Origin: Candidatus Methanomethylicaceae archaeon
Lineage (GTDB): Archaea > Thermoproteota > Methanomethylicia > Methanomethylicales > Methanomethylicaceae
Direction of reading: 5' to 3'
NCBI GenBank assembly: GCA_026414165.1
Contig: JAOAJN010000004.1
Coordinates: 1 to 64,000 of the forward strand
Length of the DNA stretch: 64,000 bases
This document shows positions 42,274-51,372 of this stretch, piece after piece. How positions within the stretch are numbered: the stretch's first letter is position 1; every line of letters starts with the position of its first letter. The position numbers were made by a program, and so were the translations under genes. The notes under the pieces are model-generated. The model did no database searches. It was not told where the DNA came from and saw nothing but the letters and a program-made list of their open reading frames with translations.

Positions 42274-43386
42274 TCAATCAACCCTTAACCTCAACACCAA
42301 TGGCGCACTCACCATCATTAGCATCATGTAAACGGAGAGTGCAAATAACTGCCATGTTATCTGCCATAGCCCGAACCCTTTTATCATGATGTCTCTGAAG
42401 GCCGAAACAAAGTAGTACATTGGAGTGAGGTTTGCCAAGATCCTTGCGCTGGGCGATAGCATGTCTATGGGCATCAAGGCGCCACTGAAAAGCAAGGCCG
42501 GTATAAATATGAATATGGCGGCTTGATTAGCCTGAAGTTGGTTTCTCGAGAGGACCGATATTAGCATCCCCAGTCCCAATGATCCAAGCAGGAATAGAGT
42601 AGAAACCACCATTGCATCTATTAAAGGTCCCCTCATAGAGACGTCGAAGATCCACACGGCAACCATCAAGGTGATCAGCATATCTGCTATAGTTGCGATG
42701 AAGAAAGCTAGCAACTTCCCAAATATTATGTCGAACCTGCTGATTGGAGACATTATCAACTGCTCAAACGTCCCCCTTTCCTTCTCTTTGCAGATGGCTA
42801 TTGATATAAGACTTGTCGGAACGAGTTGGAGCACTATGCCGATGACGAGCGGGGTGAAAGCCTCGAGGTTCGTGACTTTTGGACCGTAAACCGAGCTGTA
42901 TATGAGCTCCACCGATGATCCCTGAACGCTCCTGACTAGCTCCTGCTGGAATTTGTAGGTTACCGCCAGCATCGCGTTCCTTATGGTGCTGGATATGGTT
43001 GTAATGCTCTCGTCCACTATAACCAGGACCTGCGTCGACGCCCCCCTCATCAACTCCTCAGTGAACCCCTCGGGGATGACGACTGCAGCAGAGACAATGC
43101 CCTCCTTTACGAGCTCCCTTCCCTCTTCAATACTGTTGGCATAAGCCTTTACATACACGCTGGGGGTTTTCATTATGGAGTCTAGTACTGTCCAACTTAA
43201 ACTTCCCTTATCTAGGTTCACTACGGCTATGCTGATCTTCCCCATGCCTCCTCCATATCCGACACCGAAGAGCAGCATGACTATCAACGGAATCATCGCT
43301 ATCATGACAAGTGACCTAGGATCCCTCCTCAACTGAATGAGCTCCTTAACTACGACGGCCATCAGCCTCAAAGGAATTCGCCTCAA
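42274..43386 (-). CDS. ABC-2 type transporter permease
   Basis: A 370-aa membrane protein. One N-terminal membrane segment is followed by a ~150-residue extracytoplasmic domain and then five segments near the C-terminus, the classic ABC-2 exporter plan. FEQLIMSPISRFDIIFGKLLAFF carries the conserved coupling region. It overlaps the upstream ATPase gene by 4 nt. It probably exports a lipid, drug or polysaccharide, and the substrate is unknown. Confidence 0.9.
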   Translation of the reverse strand: MRRIPLRLMAVVVKELIQLRRDPRSLVMIAMIPLIVMLLFGVGYGGGMGKISIAVVNLDKGSLSWTVLDSIMKTPSVYVKAYANSIEEGRELVKEGIVSAAVVIPEGFTEELMRGASTQVLVIVDESITTISSTIRNAMLAVTYKFQQELVRSVQGSSVELIYSSVYGPKVTNLEAFTPLVIGIVLQLVPTSLISIAICKEKERGTFEQLIMSPISRFDIIFGKLLAFFIATIADMLITLMVAVWIFDVSMRGPLIDAMVVSTLFLLGSLGLGMLISVLSRNQLQANQAAIFIFIPALLFSGALMPIDMLSPSARILANLTPMYYFVSAFRDIMIKGFGLWQITWQLFALSVYMMLMMVSAPLVLRLRVD

Positions 43387-44327
43387 ACCGCTGCCTTTTC
43401 CACCCTCCCCGTTACCAACTCTATGAAGACCTCTTCGAGAGTGACGTTAATCGGCTCTGCGGATAAAACCCTTAATCCTATGTCGTCTAGCCTCCTCAGA
43501 AGTGCTGGGAGTTCCTTGGAAGCATCCTTCAAAACCAGCCTTAATACGGTATCTCCATCTCTGTAAGTTAACTCCTTCAAACTCGCAGTCTCATTGAGTG
43601 CTCCCTCTTGAACATAACCTTGCAAAACGATCTCAACAATGTCGCCCCCGAAGACCATCTTCTTTAGTTCCCTTGGAGTTCCCTCGGCAATGAGCCTTCC
43701 CCTGTTCATTAGACCGATCCTGTCGCAGTTCTCAGCCTCATCCATGTAATGCGTGGTCACCAAGATTGTGGTCCCCTCCTTATTCAGACCCCTAAGATAC
43801 TCCCAAAAAGCTCTTCTTATGGGAGGATCAACACCTGCTGTGGGCTCGTCTAACACCAGTAGCTTTGGTCTATGGATCAGTGCAACTCCCAGTGCAAGCC
43901 GCTGTTTCATACCTCCGCTGAGCCTACCCGCCAGCCTGTTCTTGACATCCTTAAGGTCAAGGAACTCGAGTAGTTCGATTATCCTATTTTCCAAGTTTTT
44001 TCCGTTAAGCCCATAGAGTTTACCGAAGAACTCCATATTCTCATAAACGCTCAGATCCTCGTAAAGGCTAAAACGTTGAGCCATATACCCTGTGATCTTG
44101 ATGAGCTCGCTCCTCTCTTCAGGAATGCTATATCCGTAGATCTTTATGGTCCCTTTGGTTTGTCTCATCAGACCGCACATCATCCTGATGGTGGTAGTCT
44201 TTCCTGCCCCATTTGGTCCAAGAAACCCGAAGATCTCCCCTACCTTTACCCGCAGATCAAGCCTATCCACTGCCACGAAGTCTCCAAACTTCTTAGTAAG
44301 CCCCGAGATCTCGATGGCATATTCCAT
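43383..44327 (-). CDS. ABC-2 transporter ATP-binding protein
   Basis: A 314-aa ATPase. Walker A is GPNGAGKTT, the signature is LSGGMKQRL, Walker B is LLVLDEPTAGVDPP, and the switch His is in VTTHYMDEAE. A C-terminal ~80-residue regulatory domain of the DrrA/CcmA kind follows. ATG 44327 gives MEYAIEISGLTKKFG. A GTG at 44351 would add eight residues. It heads the exporter operon and is divergent from a TrmB regulator, 64 bp away. Confidence 0.93.
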   Translation of the reverse strand: MEYAIEISGLTKKFGDFVAVDRLDLRVKVGEIFGFLGPNGAGKTTTIRMMCGLMRQTKGTIKIYGYSIPEERSELIKITGYMAQRFSLYEDLSVYENMEFFGKLYGLNGKNLENRIIELLEFLDLKDVKNRLAGRLSGGMKQRLALGVALIHRPKLLVLDEPTAGVDPPIRRAFWEYLRGLNKEGTTILVTTHYMDEAENCDRIGLMNRGRLIAEGTPRELKKMVFGGDIVEIVLQGYVQEGALNETASLKELTYRDGDTVLRLVLKDASKELPALLRRLDDIGLRVLSAEPINVTLEEVFIELVTGRVEKAAV

Positions 44328-44391
44328 AAGTCTTGTTATCACCAAAACCAATATTAATTTTATTCACTATGAGTAGTTAATAGGTGTGGGA

Positions 44392-45165
44392 ATGTCAACA
44401 AGGTCTCTAAAGTCCATGAGTGCCTTCGAGCGTCTGAAGGAGGCAGGTCTGACTGACTATGAGGCACTCGTCTATCTTAAGCTCGTTTTGGACGGTCCGT
44501 CCAGTGCCAAAGAGATAAGCGAATCCTCAGGCGTGCCTCACACCCGGGTTTATGACGTCCTTGAAGCTCTTGAGCTGAAGGGGTGGATTGAAATAGGTCA
44601 GGGTCGCCCCATGAGGTTCAAGGCAAAGCCCCCCTCAGAGGTCATAAACGTCATAAAACTTGAATACCAAAACCGACTCAACAGGATAGAAGAGGTTTTG
44701 CTGAATGACCTGCAGTCCATATACGATGCCCGCTCTGTAGAGGGCTCTGAGATATGGTTCGTCAGATCTGTGGCTGGCATAACTAACCGCATCCAGACAC
44801 TGGCACAGTCATTCAAAAAGGAGCTGAGTATTGTAATGGGCAACTTAGATATGGTCATCTACTCTGGTCTTCTGAACATGCTCTCTAACCTTGATCAAAA
44901 GAAATCCGTAAAAATTCTGGCAAGTCAAGACTCATTTAACGCTCTGAAGCATCTATCTTCTAATAATGTGATGATAAAGATTGGGATGAATGTAATTCCC
45001 TTCAATGTAATACTCTCCGATAAGGGAGAGGTAGTCTTTCACCTAGTTGTTGGCCTAGATCAACCCGCAGAAAAAAGGAAGAATTTAGCGGTCTATATAT
45101 CAGACAAATCCCTCTCCAAGGTGATATATGACTATATCGACCTACTGTGGAAGGTAGGGCTGTAA
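44392..45165 (+). CDS. TrmB-family transcriptional regulator
   Basis: A 257-aa protein. The N-terminal TrmB HTH (LKEAGLTDYEALVYLKLVLDGPSSAKEISESSGVPHTRVYDVLEALELKGWIE, in part) is followed by a coiled linker and a C-terminal sensor domain of the TrmB middle type. It is transcribed divergently from the ABC exporter operon and is its likely local regulator. Start ATG 44392, with GTG 44386 as an alternative. Confidence 0.9.
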   Translation: MSTRSLKSMSAFERLKEAGLTDYEALVYLKLVLDGPSSAKEISESSGVPHTRVYDVLEALELKGWIEIGQGRPMRFKAKPPSEVINVIKLEYQNRLNRIEEVLLNDLQSIYDARSVEGSEIWFVRSVAGITNRIQTLAQSFKKELSIVMGNLDMVIYSGLLNMLSNLDQKKSVKILASQDSFNALKHLSSNNVMIKIGMNVIPFNVILSDKGEVVFHLVVGLDQPAEKRKNLAVYISDKSLSKVIYDYIDLLWKVGL

Positions 45166-45211
45166 AATTAGGGCAGTAACCGTATTATAACACAAGAAAT
45201 TATCTTAAATC

Positions 45212-45718
45212 ATGAACAAAGTTCTCAACTCACTCACTAGGGAGGAGTTATTGGAGCTTGTCGAAGTGATGTCCAAGAACCTTCTGACACTTGACGGTTA
45301 CTGGTTCCTCTCTGTCGAGAACAGGTACGGACAAAGCATCGCGGTGGAGATCGACAGGGAGGCTTGGGAGCAGTTCGGCACGTCGGAGGCTAGGCGGATT
45401 AAGAAGTTCCTTAAGATAAGTGAGGGGACCTTGGAAGAGCTTGCAAAGGCACTCCACTTCACTTCAATCGCCCCAGTTTCCGCGGTCTGCGTAGAAAATA
45501 AAGGCAACAGTGTAGTTTTGAGCATAAAGAACTGCAGACCACAGACTGCAAGAATGAAGAGTGGAAGAGGGCTTTTCCCTTGTAAGCCTGTTGGTTTGGC
45601 TCATCTCTCAGCTTTTGCCAAGGTTATAAACCCTAAGTTTAGGGTCAAATGCCTTATTTGCCCTCCCGATGAACGTCCAAAGGATCTTTGGTGCTCTTGG
45701 GAATTCTATTTGGAGTAA
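45212..45718 (+). CDS. DUF6125-like protein
   Basis: A 168-aa protein resembling the DUF6125 group: LDGYWFLSVENRYGQSIAVEIDREAWEQFG near the start, a central CRPQTARMKSGRGLFPCKPVG, and a C-terminal CLICPPDERPKDLWCSWEF. Cysteines in CRPQ, FPCK, CLIC and WCSW may bind a metal or cofactor. Function unknown. Its 3' end overlaps the convergent radical SAM gene by 65 nt, a large overlap. Confidence 0.75.
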   Translation: MNKVLNSLTREELLELVEVMSKNLLTLDGYWFLSVENRYGQSIAVEIDREAWEQFGTSEARRIKKFLKISEGTLEELAKALHFTSIAPVSAVCVENKGNSVVLSIKNCRPQTARMKSGRGLFPCKPVGLAHLSAFAKVINPKFRVKCLICPPDERPKDLWCSWEFYLE

Positions 45719-46514
45719 ATACGCAGCACCACTCAACCTCTTTGACTTGCACCCCCGCAGACTCCGCGTACCTCAAAGTACTGTTTAGCGGGTTTGCGAT
45801 CCCGTCGAAACCTAAATCAACCGCAACCTCCTCTATCTCCTGACGATCTTTACCCCTGGTACGCATGCATCCCAAGGTCAGGTGTCCTCTGAACCTATCC
45901 CTGGCATAACCCATCACCCTTACAAGTTCGTCAAGCTCAGGCGACTTGGCGTCCATGGGCGTGAGTATTGAGAGTGCATCCACATTCGCCTCTGCTATCA
46001 TGTCTACCGCCTTAAACTCTCCAATTATTTTTCCTTCTTTGACTCCAACCAAGATGTGGGCTGCCACCAGTGGGATATGCCTTTTACCCTCTCGCAACAC
46101 ATCCGCGTAATCTACAGTTGACCATGCCCCTCCGAGGTATTCGTCTATAGTTTCCTGATCTCCTATAACATCTAGGAGTAAAGCATCCACCCCCGAGTCC
46201 CTCAGTTTATTTGCCTCCTTGATTAACCCTGAGTGCATCTCAACAACCAGTCCAGTCCTGATTTTGCCTTGCCTTATTGCGCCCATAAAGTCCATAACTG
46301 GCAGCCTGCCTCGTTTGTCAAAACCTCCGCTTATTAAGATGCTTTTTGCACCTTTCTCCTTCGCCCTTAGAAAAGCCTCAAGTAGACTTTCTGGATCTTC
46401 CACCGGCTCCATACCTAAGAGGTATTTCCCTTGACAATGTCTGCAACCCAACTCACACCGGTGACCAGTAATCGAGACGCTATACACCGATGGCTTTGGT
46501 CTGTAGCTAAACAC
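45654..46514 (-). CDS. radical SAM protein, LipS-type lipoyl synthase component
   Basis: A 286-aa radical SAM enzyme with the cluster motif C-x3-C-x2-C in HRCELGCRHCQGKYL. C-terminal cysteines (GCMRTRG, EWCCVF) could bind an auxiliary cluster. It is the last gene of a cluster with lplA, its small partner and a second radical SAM gene. That gene set matches the archaeal two-protein lipoyl synthase LipS1/LipS2. Which of the two this one is, I cannot say. The GTG start overlaps the preceding gene by 8 nt. Confidence 0.8.
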   Translation of the reverse strand: MFSYRPKPSVYSVSITGHRCELGCRHCQGKYLLGMEPVEDPESLLEAFLRAKEKGAKSILISGGFDKRGRLPVMDFMGAIRQGKIRTGLVVEMHSGLIKEANKLRDSGVDALLLDVIGDQETIDEYLGGAWSTVDYADVLREGKRHIPLVAAHILVGVKEGKIIGEFKAVDMIAEANVDALSILTPMDAKSPELDELVRVMGYARDRFRGHLTLGCMRTRGKDRQEIEEVAVDLGFDGIANPLNSTLRYAESAGVQVKEVEWCCVFTPNRIPKSTKDPLDVHREGK

Positions 46515-46785
46515 TATCGCTTCGCTCCTCTATGATTTCTGCAATATCTTCAAGAGCAAAACCCACAGTTCTGACTGCCTTCCTCATGGCAAAATCCCTT
46601 AGAGCTTCCCTTACCCTACTTAAATTTACTCCTTTCAAGCACCCTTCAATCTCATCAATCGCCTCCTCCGGGTGGACAAAAAAATCTCCGGAGATCTTCA
46701 CCTCCTTTATAATCCCGCCCTCCTCAACGAACCTTACCTTGATGAGCTTGCCCCCCTTCACCTTCTTGACCCCGATCCTCTCCAC
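46507..46785 (-). CDS. lplB: lipoate-protein ligase small (C-terminal domain) subunit
   Basis: A 92-aa protein corresponding to the C-terminal accessory domain of lipoate-protein ligase A, encoded separately as in Thermoplasma. KGGKLIKVRFVEEGGIIKEVKISGDFFVHPEEAIDEIE is typical of that domain. It lies 4 bp after lplA and overlaps the radical SAM gene. The start is GTG. It probably forms a complex with LplA needed for lipoate activation. Confidence 0.85.
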   Translation of the reverse strand: MERIGVKKVKGGKLIKVRFVEEGGIIKEVKISGDFFVHPEEAIDEIEGCLKGVNLSRVREALRDFAMRKAVRTVGFALEDIAEIIEERSDSV

Positions 46786-46789
46786 TAGA

Positions 46790-47548
46790 TTACCTCCTGA
46801 AGATCCATTCCTTTGACATGTACTTCCGTACTAACTCCCTCGCAAGCTCCCTCTCCTTATTGGTGATCTTTCCATAGCTCAACTCGAGCTGAAACGACTT
46901 ACCGAACTCCTCTGCCAAAATTTCTGCCACCGTTTTCCTTTCTGGCTCAAACTTGAGGACCTCCTTCAGCGTTGTGACCCTCCCACCGACCTCAGAAATC
47001 CCCTTATCCCTTAACTTTTCAGCCCTCGGTCTTAGTGCGCCAAGCAACGAATAATCAATGGAAAGAAGCAAGGTTCCGTGCTGTAGGACCGCCCCGAACC
47101 TCCTAGTTTGGGCATTTCCTGAAATCTTCTTGCCTGCAACCTCAATATCATTTATCGGTTTGAATACAGCATCGCCACCAAGCCTCCTGACGCATGCCAC
47201 TATTGGCGCACATATTCTCCTGTAACTCTCTTCAATATCCTCAGGTACGTAAGAACCATCATTATTCACCGCGAAGCTGTAGGTCAGCTCCCCCTCTGTG
47301 TGAAGCACTGCTCCCCCGCCAGTTATCCTTCTCACCACCTCTATTCCCCTCTCCCTACAAAAACCCAAATCGACCTCCTCCATGACCTCTTGAAAATAAC
47401 CCAAGGATACTGCCATCGGTGCCCATCCATAGAGCCTAAGGGTTGGTGGACTGCTTCCCTCCCCCACAGAGCGCGCAATGGCCTCGTCCAACGCCATATT
47501 ATAAAACGGATCATGTACCTCAAACCTTAAGACCCTCAAAACCTCCAA
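46790..47548 (-). CDS. lplA: lipoate-protein ligase A, large subunit
   Basis: A 252-aa ligase attaching lipoate or octanoate to E2/GcvH proteins. Family motifs are DPFYNMALDEAIA, LRLYGWAPMAVSLGYFQ, RRITGGGAVLHTEGELTYS (the RRxxGGG lipoate loop) and the catalytic lysine region DIEVAGKKISGNAQ. TTG 47548 has AGGAGGG 6 nt upstream and overlaps the preceding gene by 29 nt. A start at 47572 has no such signal. Confidence 0.92.
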   Translation of the reverse strand: MEVLRVLRFEVHDPFYNMALDEAIARSVGEGSSPPTLRLYGWAPMAVSLGYFQEVMEEVDLGFCRERGIEVVRRITGGGAVLHTEGELTYSFAVNNDGSYVPEDIEESYRRICAPIVACVRRLGGDAVFKPINDIEVAGKKISGNAQTRRFGAVLQHGTLLLSIDYSLLGALRPRAEKLRDKGISEVGGRVTTLKEVLKFEPERKTVAEILAEEFGKSFQLELSYGKITNKERELARELVRKYMSKEWIFRR

Positions 47549-48476
47549 ATAATTCCCTCCTGATCTCTTCAACCTCTTTACTCTCCAGTTTGCGAGGATA
47601 ATTGTAGATTGGTCCGGTGACCTTCTCGTTGAAGTACGGTCTGTTGCAGCTTGGGCACCCTCTGGTCATAAAGGCTTCCCCCTCCTCTATTACATCCTCC
47701 ACCTCGTCTCTGCAAATATTTATGCTAACTATTCTACCAAGACTGTCATATGTGAAATCCCTCTCGGTTGCCCTCCCACTAATTATTAGTTCCCTTGCCA
47801 GTTGCAGCCTTCTGTAGGATCTCAAATCTGGTTGAGGTCTCCCCCAAAGGGGCGTCCCCATTATAGGAGTGAAGGCGAAGAGCGAAGACATGATCCCAAT
47901 ACGGTGGCATTTTGAAACCAAGTTTACAATATCTCTCTCTGTCTCCCCAAGTCCTGCTATAATATGCGTTCCGACATTGTTCGGACCAAAGATCTCCAGT
48001 GCCTTTTCTAGAGCCCGCCAGTGGCTACCCCAGTCCCTTCCCTTAACTCTGCGGAACAATTCTTCATCAGCACAATCCAATGGTATTGTCAGCACGTCGA
48101 TCCCTGCTACCTTTAGCACGCGCAAGTCTTCATGGGGAGCAGGAGGCATAGAGATCGAAATTGGGATGTCAGTCTTATCCCTCAAACTCTCTACAAAGCA
48201 TGGAAGCCAATTCATCAACCCCTCTTCGTCGGCGCACTGCAAACAGATCCTTCTAAATCTCCGATTTTTCCTCAAACCTTTCAAGACTTCTTCTACAGGA
48301 AATTCGGGCCAGCTCACCCTTGAAATATTCTTTGATATGCCTATCGACTGAGGACAAAAGGCACACTTGCCTCTGCAACCATTATTGATTAAGAACAAAT
48401 ATGCCGTGGTGGGCGCATCCTTCTGAAGACAATCGATCAAACCTAGCTCGATGGCTGTACCAAAGGAGACTCTCAC
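47520..48476 (-). CDS. radical SAM protein, LipS-type lipoyl synthase component
   Basis: A 318-aa radical SAM enzyme with C-x3-C-x2-C in NGCRGKCAFCPQS. Further cysteines lie at LQCADEEG, LDCADEE and a C-terminal RGCPSCNRPYFNE that may hold a second cluster for sulphur donation. GTG 48476, 5 bp after the regulator stop, gives a family-like N-terminus (VSFGTAIELGL). A longer frame to 48665 overlaps the regulator and is rejected. Together with the other radical SAM gene of this cluster it probably inserts sulphur into protein-bound octanoate. Confidence 0.8.
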   Translation of the reverse strand: MRVSFGTAIELGLIDCLQKDAPTTAYLFLINNGCRGKCAFCPQSIGISKNISRVSWPEFPVEEVLKGLRKNRRFRRICLQCADEEGLMNWLPCFVESLRDKTDIPISISMPPAPHEDLRVLKVAGIDVLTIPLDCADEELFRRVKGRDWGSHWRALEKALEIFGPNNVGTHIIAGLGETERDIVNLVSKCHRIGIMSSLFAFTPIMGTPLWGRPQPDLRSYRRLQLARELIISGRATERDFTYDSLGRIVSINICRDEVEDVIEEGEAFMTRGCPSCNRPYFNEKVTGPIYNYPRKLESKEVEEIRRELFGGFEGLKV

Positions 48477-48481
48477 ACCCT

Positions 48482-49261
48482 TCAGAGGGGTAGCGCCTTG
48501 TCCCAAAGGTACTCGAAGGAGTCCGAGAAAACGCTCACCATGCCCGGGTTCTTTGTGTAGCCGGGTCTGTAGAAAACCCTGTTCTCCCCGCTCTTCTTTG
48601 CCCAAATTAGGAATGTCGCCTCTCTCCTGTCCACCAGAGTAAACCTCATACTCCTCCAGTCGCATCTTGCCAACCTCACCTCGATCTTGTTCTTCTTTAG
48701 GTCCTCGACCCTGCCCTCTGTTTCCTCATCGAGCGCCAACAAAAGCACTCTTACCCTAACTTTCCTATCTAGAGCCGAAAGCAACTCCTCTCTGACCTTT
48801 GGGTAGTAGCTGAACCGTTCTGCCAATATGGAGATATCTGAATTCGCACGAGATATCATCCTTATGGTCTCCATCTCCATGCTGGATAGCCCGTCTATCG
48901 TCTGCCAGAGATCTTCCAACCTGACGCCATACTTACTCTCGCTGTATATCGGCTCCAATACCATTTGGAGTTCGTTCACCGCTTTTCTCAGCTCAGCTAG
49001 CTGAAGATCCACCTCCACCTCCTTGAGCCTTAAGTACTTTTGAAGGAACGACCTCGGAGGCGAAGGAGAGACGAGATCGTCAACAAACTCTATGGCACCT
49101 AAAGAAGACATCTTTGAGAGGCACTCATTCAAGTCATTCTCATTTAGTCCTAAAACTCTCACCAATTCCTCTTTCTTGCAACTTCCCTTCTTGATTAAAT
49201 ATTCGTACAATTTGATCTCCAAATCAGAGAATCCAACAACCTTGAGTTTGTTGAAGGACAT
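48482..49261 (-). CDS. TrmB-like HTH regulator of the lipoate operon
   Basis: A 259-aa protein. An N-terminal winged HTH (FSDLEIKLYEYLIKKGSCKKEELVRVLGLNENDLNECLSKM, in part), a coiled-coil linker (about 80-105) and a C-terminal PLD/TrmB-like effector domain (RMISRANSDISILAERF, KVRVRVLLLAL) are visible. It is the first gene of the lipoate cluster, so it probably autoregulates the operon. The ligand may be lipoate-related, which is inference. Confidence 0.82.
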   Translation of the reverse strand: MSFNKLKVVGFSDLEIKLYEYLIKKGSCKKEELVRVLGLNENDLNECLSKMSSLGAIEFVDDLVSPSPPRSFLQKYLRLKEVEVDLQLAELRKAVNELQMVLEPIYSESKYGVRLEDLWQTIDGLSSMEMETIRMISRANSDISILAERFSYYPKVREELLSALDRKVRVRVLLLALDEETEGRVEDLKKNKIEVRLARCDWRSMRFTLVDRREATFLIWAKKSGENRVFYRPGYTKNPGMVSVFSDSFEYLWDKALPL

Positions 49262-49455
49262 CTTAGTATCCTCTTAAGGAATAGTGCAGTCTCAACATAT
49301 TAATCTTATCTGTTCACACTATAGGTTATTCGTTATCCATAGTCAATGTTGCCACCGTTGTAATATTGGAATTGTCCTTATTTCAAATAAATGGCTATAA
49401 CAGTCAAATGCCCTATACCTATTAAAGAGATACGAATATAAACGATCAAATACTG

Positions 49456-50127
49456 GTGAAGCCCTTGAAAATTCTGGTATTGGGTTGCGAACACAAGGGT
49501 AGACCGCTAGAGAACCTGTGCAGACTAGACCAAGACCTCAGGAGAATTCCTGACACGTGCCCTTTCGACGACCTCCATAAATCCGCAAAATGGTGCGACA
49601 TACTCTTCATAGGCTCTGAGAGAAACAAAGCCTACATGATAGCCGACGAGATCTGGCATCTTCTAAGGGGGAAACCCCTCATCTCTCTTACCGATGGTCT
49701 TCCCATAAAGGAACTAAGGGATCTATACCCTCTCTCCAAAGTATCGCGGTGCTTTGTATATCCTGACATGCGGACCGAAAAAGCTCTCTTTCTTATTGCC
49801 CTAGACAACACATTCTCACACGCAGAAGCGGCAACCCTAAAAGCACTATTGCAAAGCCTCGGCGAATCCCTTTTAGTCAGGGAGGATCTCCTCGAATCAC
49901 TCCATTCATGCATATCGAAGTCCCAAGAAGCGATAAACGAACTACTCCACATTCTTGCCGACTCTCTGGGACAAGATCGAGATCTGTTTGAGTATGTGAT
50001 CGCTTGGGTACTCTACGGCACAGGACTCGCGGCAATAAAGGGCGAGGAGCTACCATCACAAGATCTGAAACACGTCTCACCAGAGATCAGAGAGGGATTA
50101 AGGCAATTCCTGAAATGCATTCTATGA
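49456..50127 (+). CDS. hypothetical, distant ProC-like protein
   Basis: A 223-aa protein. The first 90 residues resemble a short Rossmann-like domain (ILVLGCEHKGRPLENL). The helical C-terminal half (AATLKALLQSLGESLLVREDLLESLHSCIS...) faintly recalls the dimerisation domain of pyrroline-5-carboxylate reductase. A clean GxGxxG is missing, so NAD(P) binding is doubtful. Start GTG 49456. It is followed by endonuclease IV after 56 bp. Low-confidence family guess. Confidence 0.6.
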   Translation: MKPLKILVLGCEHKGRPLENLCRLDQDLRRIPDTCPFDDLHKSAKWCDILFIGSERNKAYMIADEIWHLLRGKPLISLTDGLPIKELRDLYPLSKVSRCFVYPDMRTEKALFLIALDNTFSHAEAATLKALLQSLGESLLVREDLLESLHSCISKSQEAINELLHILADSLGQDRDLFEYVIAWVLYGTGLAAIKGEELPSQDLKHVSPEIREGLRQFLKCIL

Positions 50128-50183
50128 TCAACAATGCTTTGATCCCACATAAAGCCTTAAACGACTCCGAAGGATAATTAAAC

Positions 50184-51041
50184 TTGGTGTGCAATTTGCG
50201 CGTTGGTGTTCACATCTCCATAGCAGGATCCATAGACCGATCGGTTGAGAGGGCAATGAAAATAGGATGCAACACCTTCCAGCTATTTACTAGGAATCCC
50301 CGAGGGTGGTCTTTCTCCGAAATACCAGAGGAGGTCCTGAGATCATTTAAAGATCGCCTGAGCAAAGTCGACATATACCCAGTAGTAGACCATATGCCCT
50401 ACCTTCCAAATCTGGCAACTCCAAATGACGAAGTATACATGAAATCCGTGGAGACTTTGAAAGCCGAACTGAAGAGGTGCTCTGCGCTCGGAATCCCATA
50501 CCTCGTCACACATCTTGGAAGCCATCTAGGTAGCGGCGAGGAAAAGGGCTGCGAAAGGCTTGTATCTGCAATCAATAGCGCCCTTGAGGCTGGTTCTAAT
50601 TGCATGATTCTCTTGGAGAACACATCCGGTCAGAAGAATAGTATGGGCACGACATTTGAAGATATACGTGCCATAATGGATAAATTAGAGGACGCTGAGA
50701 AGGTTGGCTTCTGCTTCGATACTTGCCATGCCTTCGCCGGTGGCTACAATGTAAAGACAAAAATAGGTGAAGTTCTCGACGAGCTGGAAAGTATTATCGG
50801 TCTTGAGAAGTTGAAGGTGGTACACCTCAACGATTCCAAGGGCGATTTGGGATCCCACTTGGATAGACACGAGCACATCGGTCTTGGAAAGATCGGCGAG
50901 GACGGATTCCGATCCATTCTTTCAGATAAAAGGATCCGTTCTCTTCCCCTAATAATGGAGACTCCTGTGGATTCGCGCCGCGACGACAGGGGCAACATAA
51001 TAAAGGTTTACGAGCTGGCAGGTCTCCCCGTCCCCCAGTGA
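50184..51041 (+). CDS. nfo: endonuclease IV (AP endonuclease)
   Basis: A 285-aa TIM-barrel nuclease cutting at abasic sites. The trinuclear zinc ligands are all visible: HISIAGS, HLGSHLGSG, LENTSG, DTCHAFAGGY, HLNDSKG and DRHEHIGLG. The start is TTG 50184 or GTG 50187. The length is normal for the family. Confidence 0.95.
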   Translation: MVCNLRVGVHISIAGSIDRSVERAMKIGCNTFQLFTRNPRGWSFSEIPEEVLRSFKDRLSKVDIYPVVDHMPYLPNLATPNDEVYMKSVETLKAELKRCSALGIPYLVTHLGSHLGSGEEKGCERLVSAINSALEAGSNCMILLENTSGQKNSMGTTFEDIRAIMDKLEDAEKVGFCFDTCHAFAGGYNVKTKIGEVLDELESIIGLEKLKVVHLNDSKGDLGSHLDRHEHIGLGKIGEDGFRSILSDKRIRSLPLIMETPVDSRRDDRGNIIKVYELAGLPVPQ

Positions 51042-51130
51042 CGAGTCTTTAACTAATCAAATTAATGAGGCTGCCGAAGGCGTCTCAAGAGTTCCAAGGC
51101 AAAAACTTTGAATAGGATTTCCTTGTGCTG

Positions 51131-51355
51131 TCAGAGCTCCACTAGAGTCTCTGTCTTCAACACTCCTTCAAGCGCTGCTATCTTTCTCACTAGGTCTCTG
51201 ACACTCTCCCTGCTGCCGACGTTACAGAACGCCACCACGTCAAACCTTCCAAAGGTTGGGAAAACGCTTAGAACCTCTGGCATCTTCTCCAGCTTCCCGA
51301 CAACGTCAAGGACTGAAACTTTCTCTGCATTTATTAACACAAGAACCTGAACCAA
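51131..51355 (-). CDS. stand-alone Lrp/AsnC ligand-binding (RAM) domain protein
   Basis: A 74-aa protein made of the AsnC effector domain only (VQVLVLINAEKVSVLDVVGKLEKMPEVLSVF; FDVVAFCNV). There is no HTH. TTG 51355 has GAGGTGA 5 nt upstream. Such domains bind amino acids and can pair with full-length Lrp proteins. Second of a tandem pair downstream of the methyl-transfer genes. Confidence 0.82.
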   Translation of the reverse strand: MVQVLVLINAEKVSVLDVVGKLEKMPEVLSVFPTFGRFDVVAFCNVGSRESVRDLVRKIAALEGVLKTETLVEL

Positions 51356-51372
51356 AAATTTCACCTCGCACC

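Noticed and set aside
48482-48665. Upstream part of the long LipS-like frame
   Set aside because: It overlaps the well-formed TrmB-like gene in another frame. GTG 48476 gives a family-like start.
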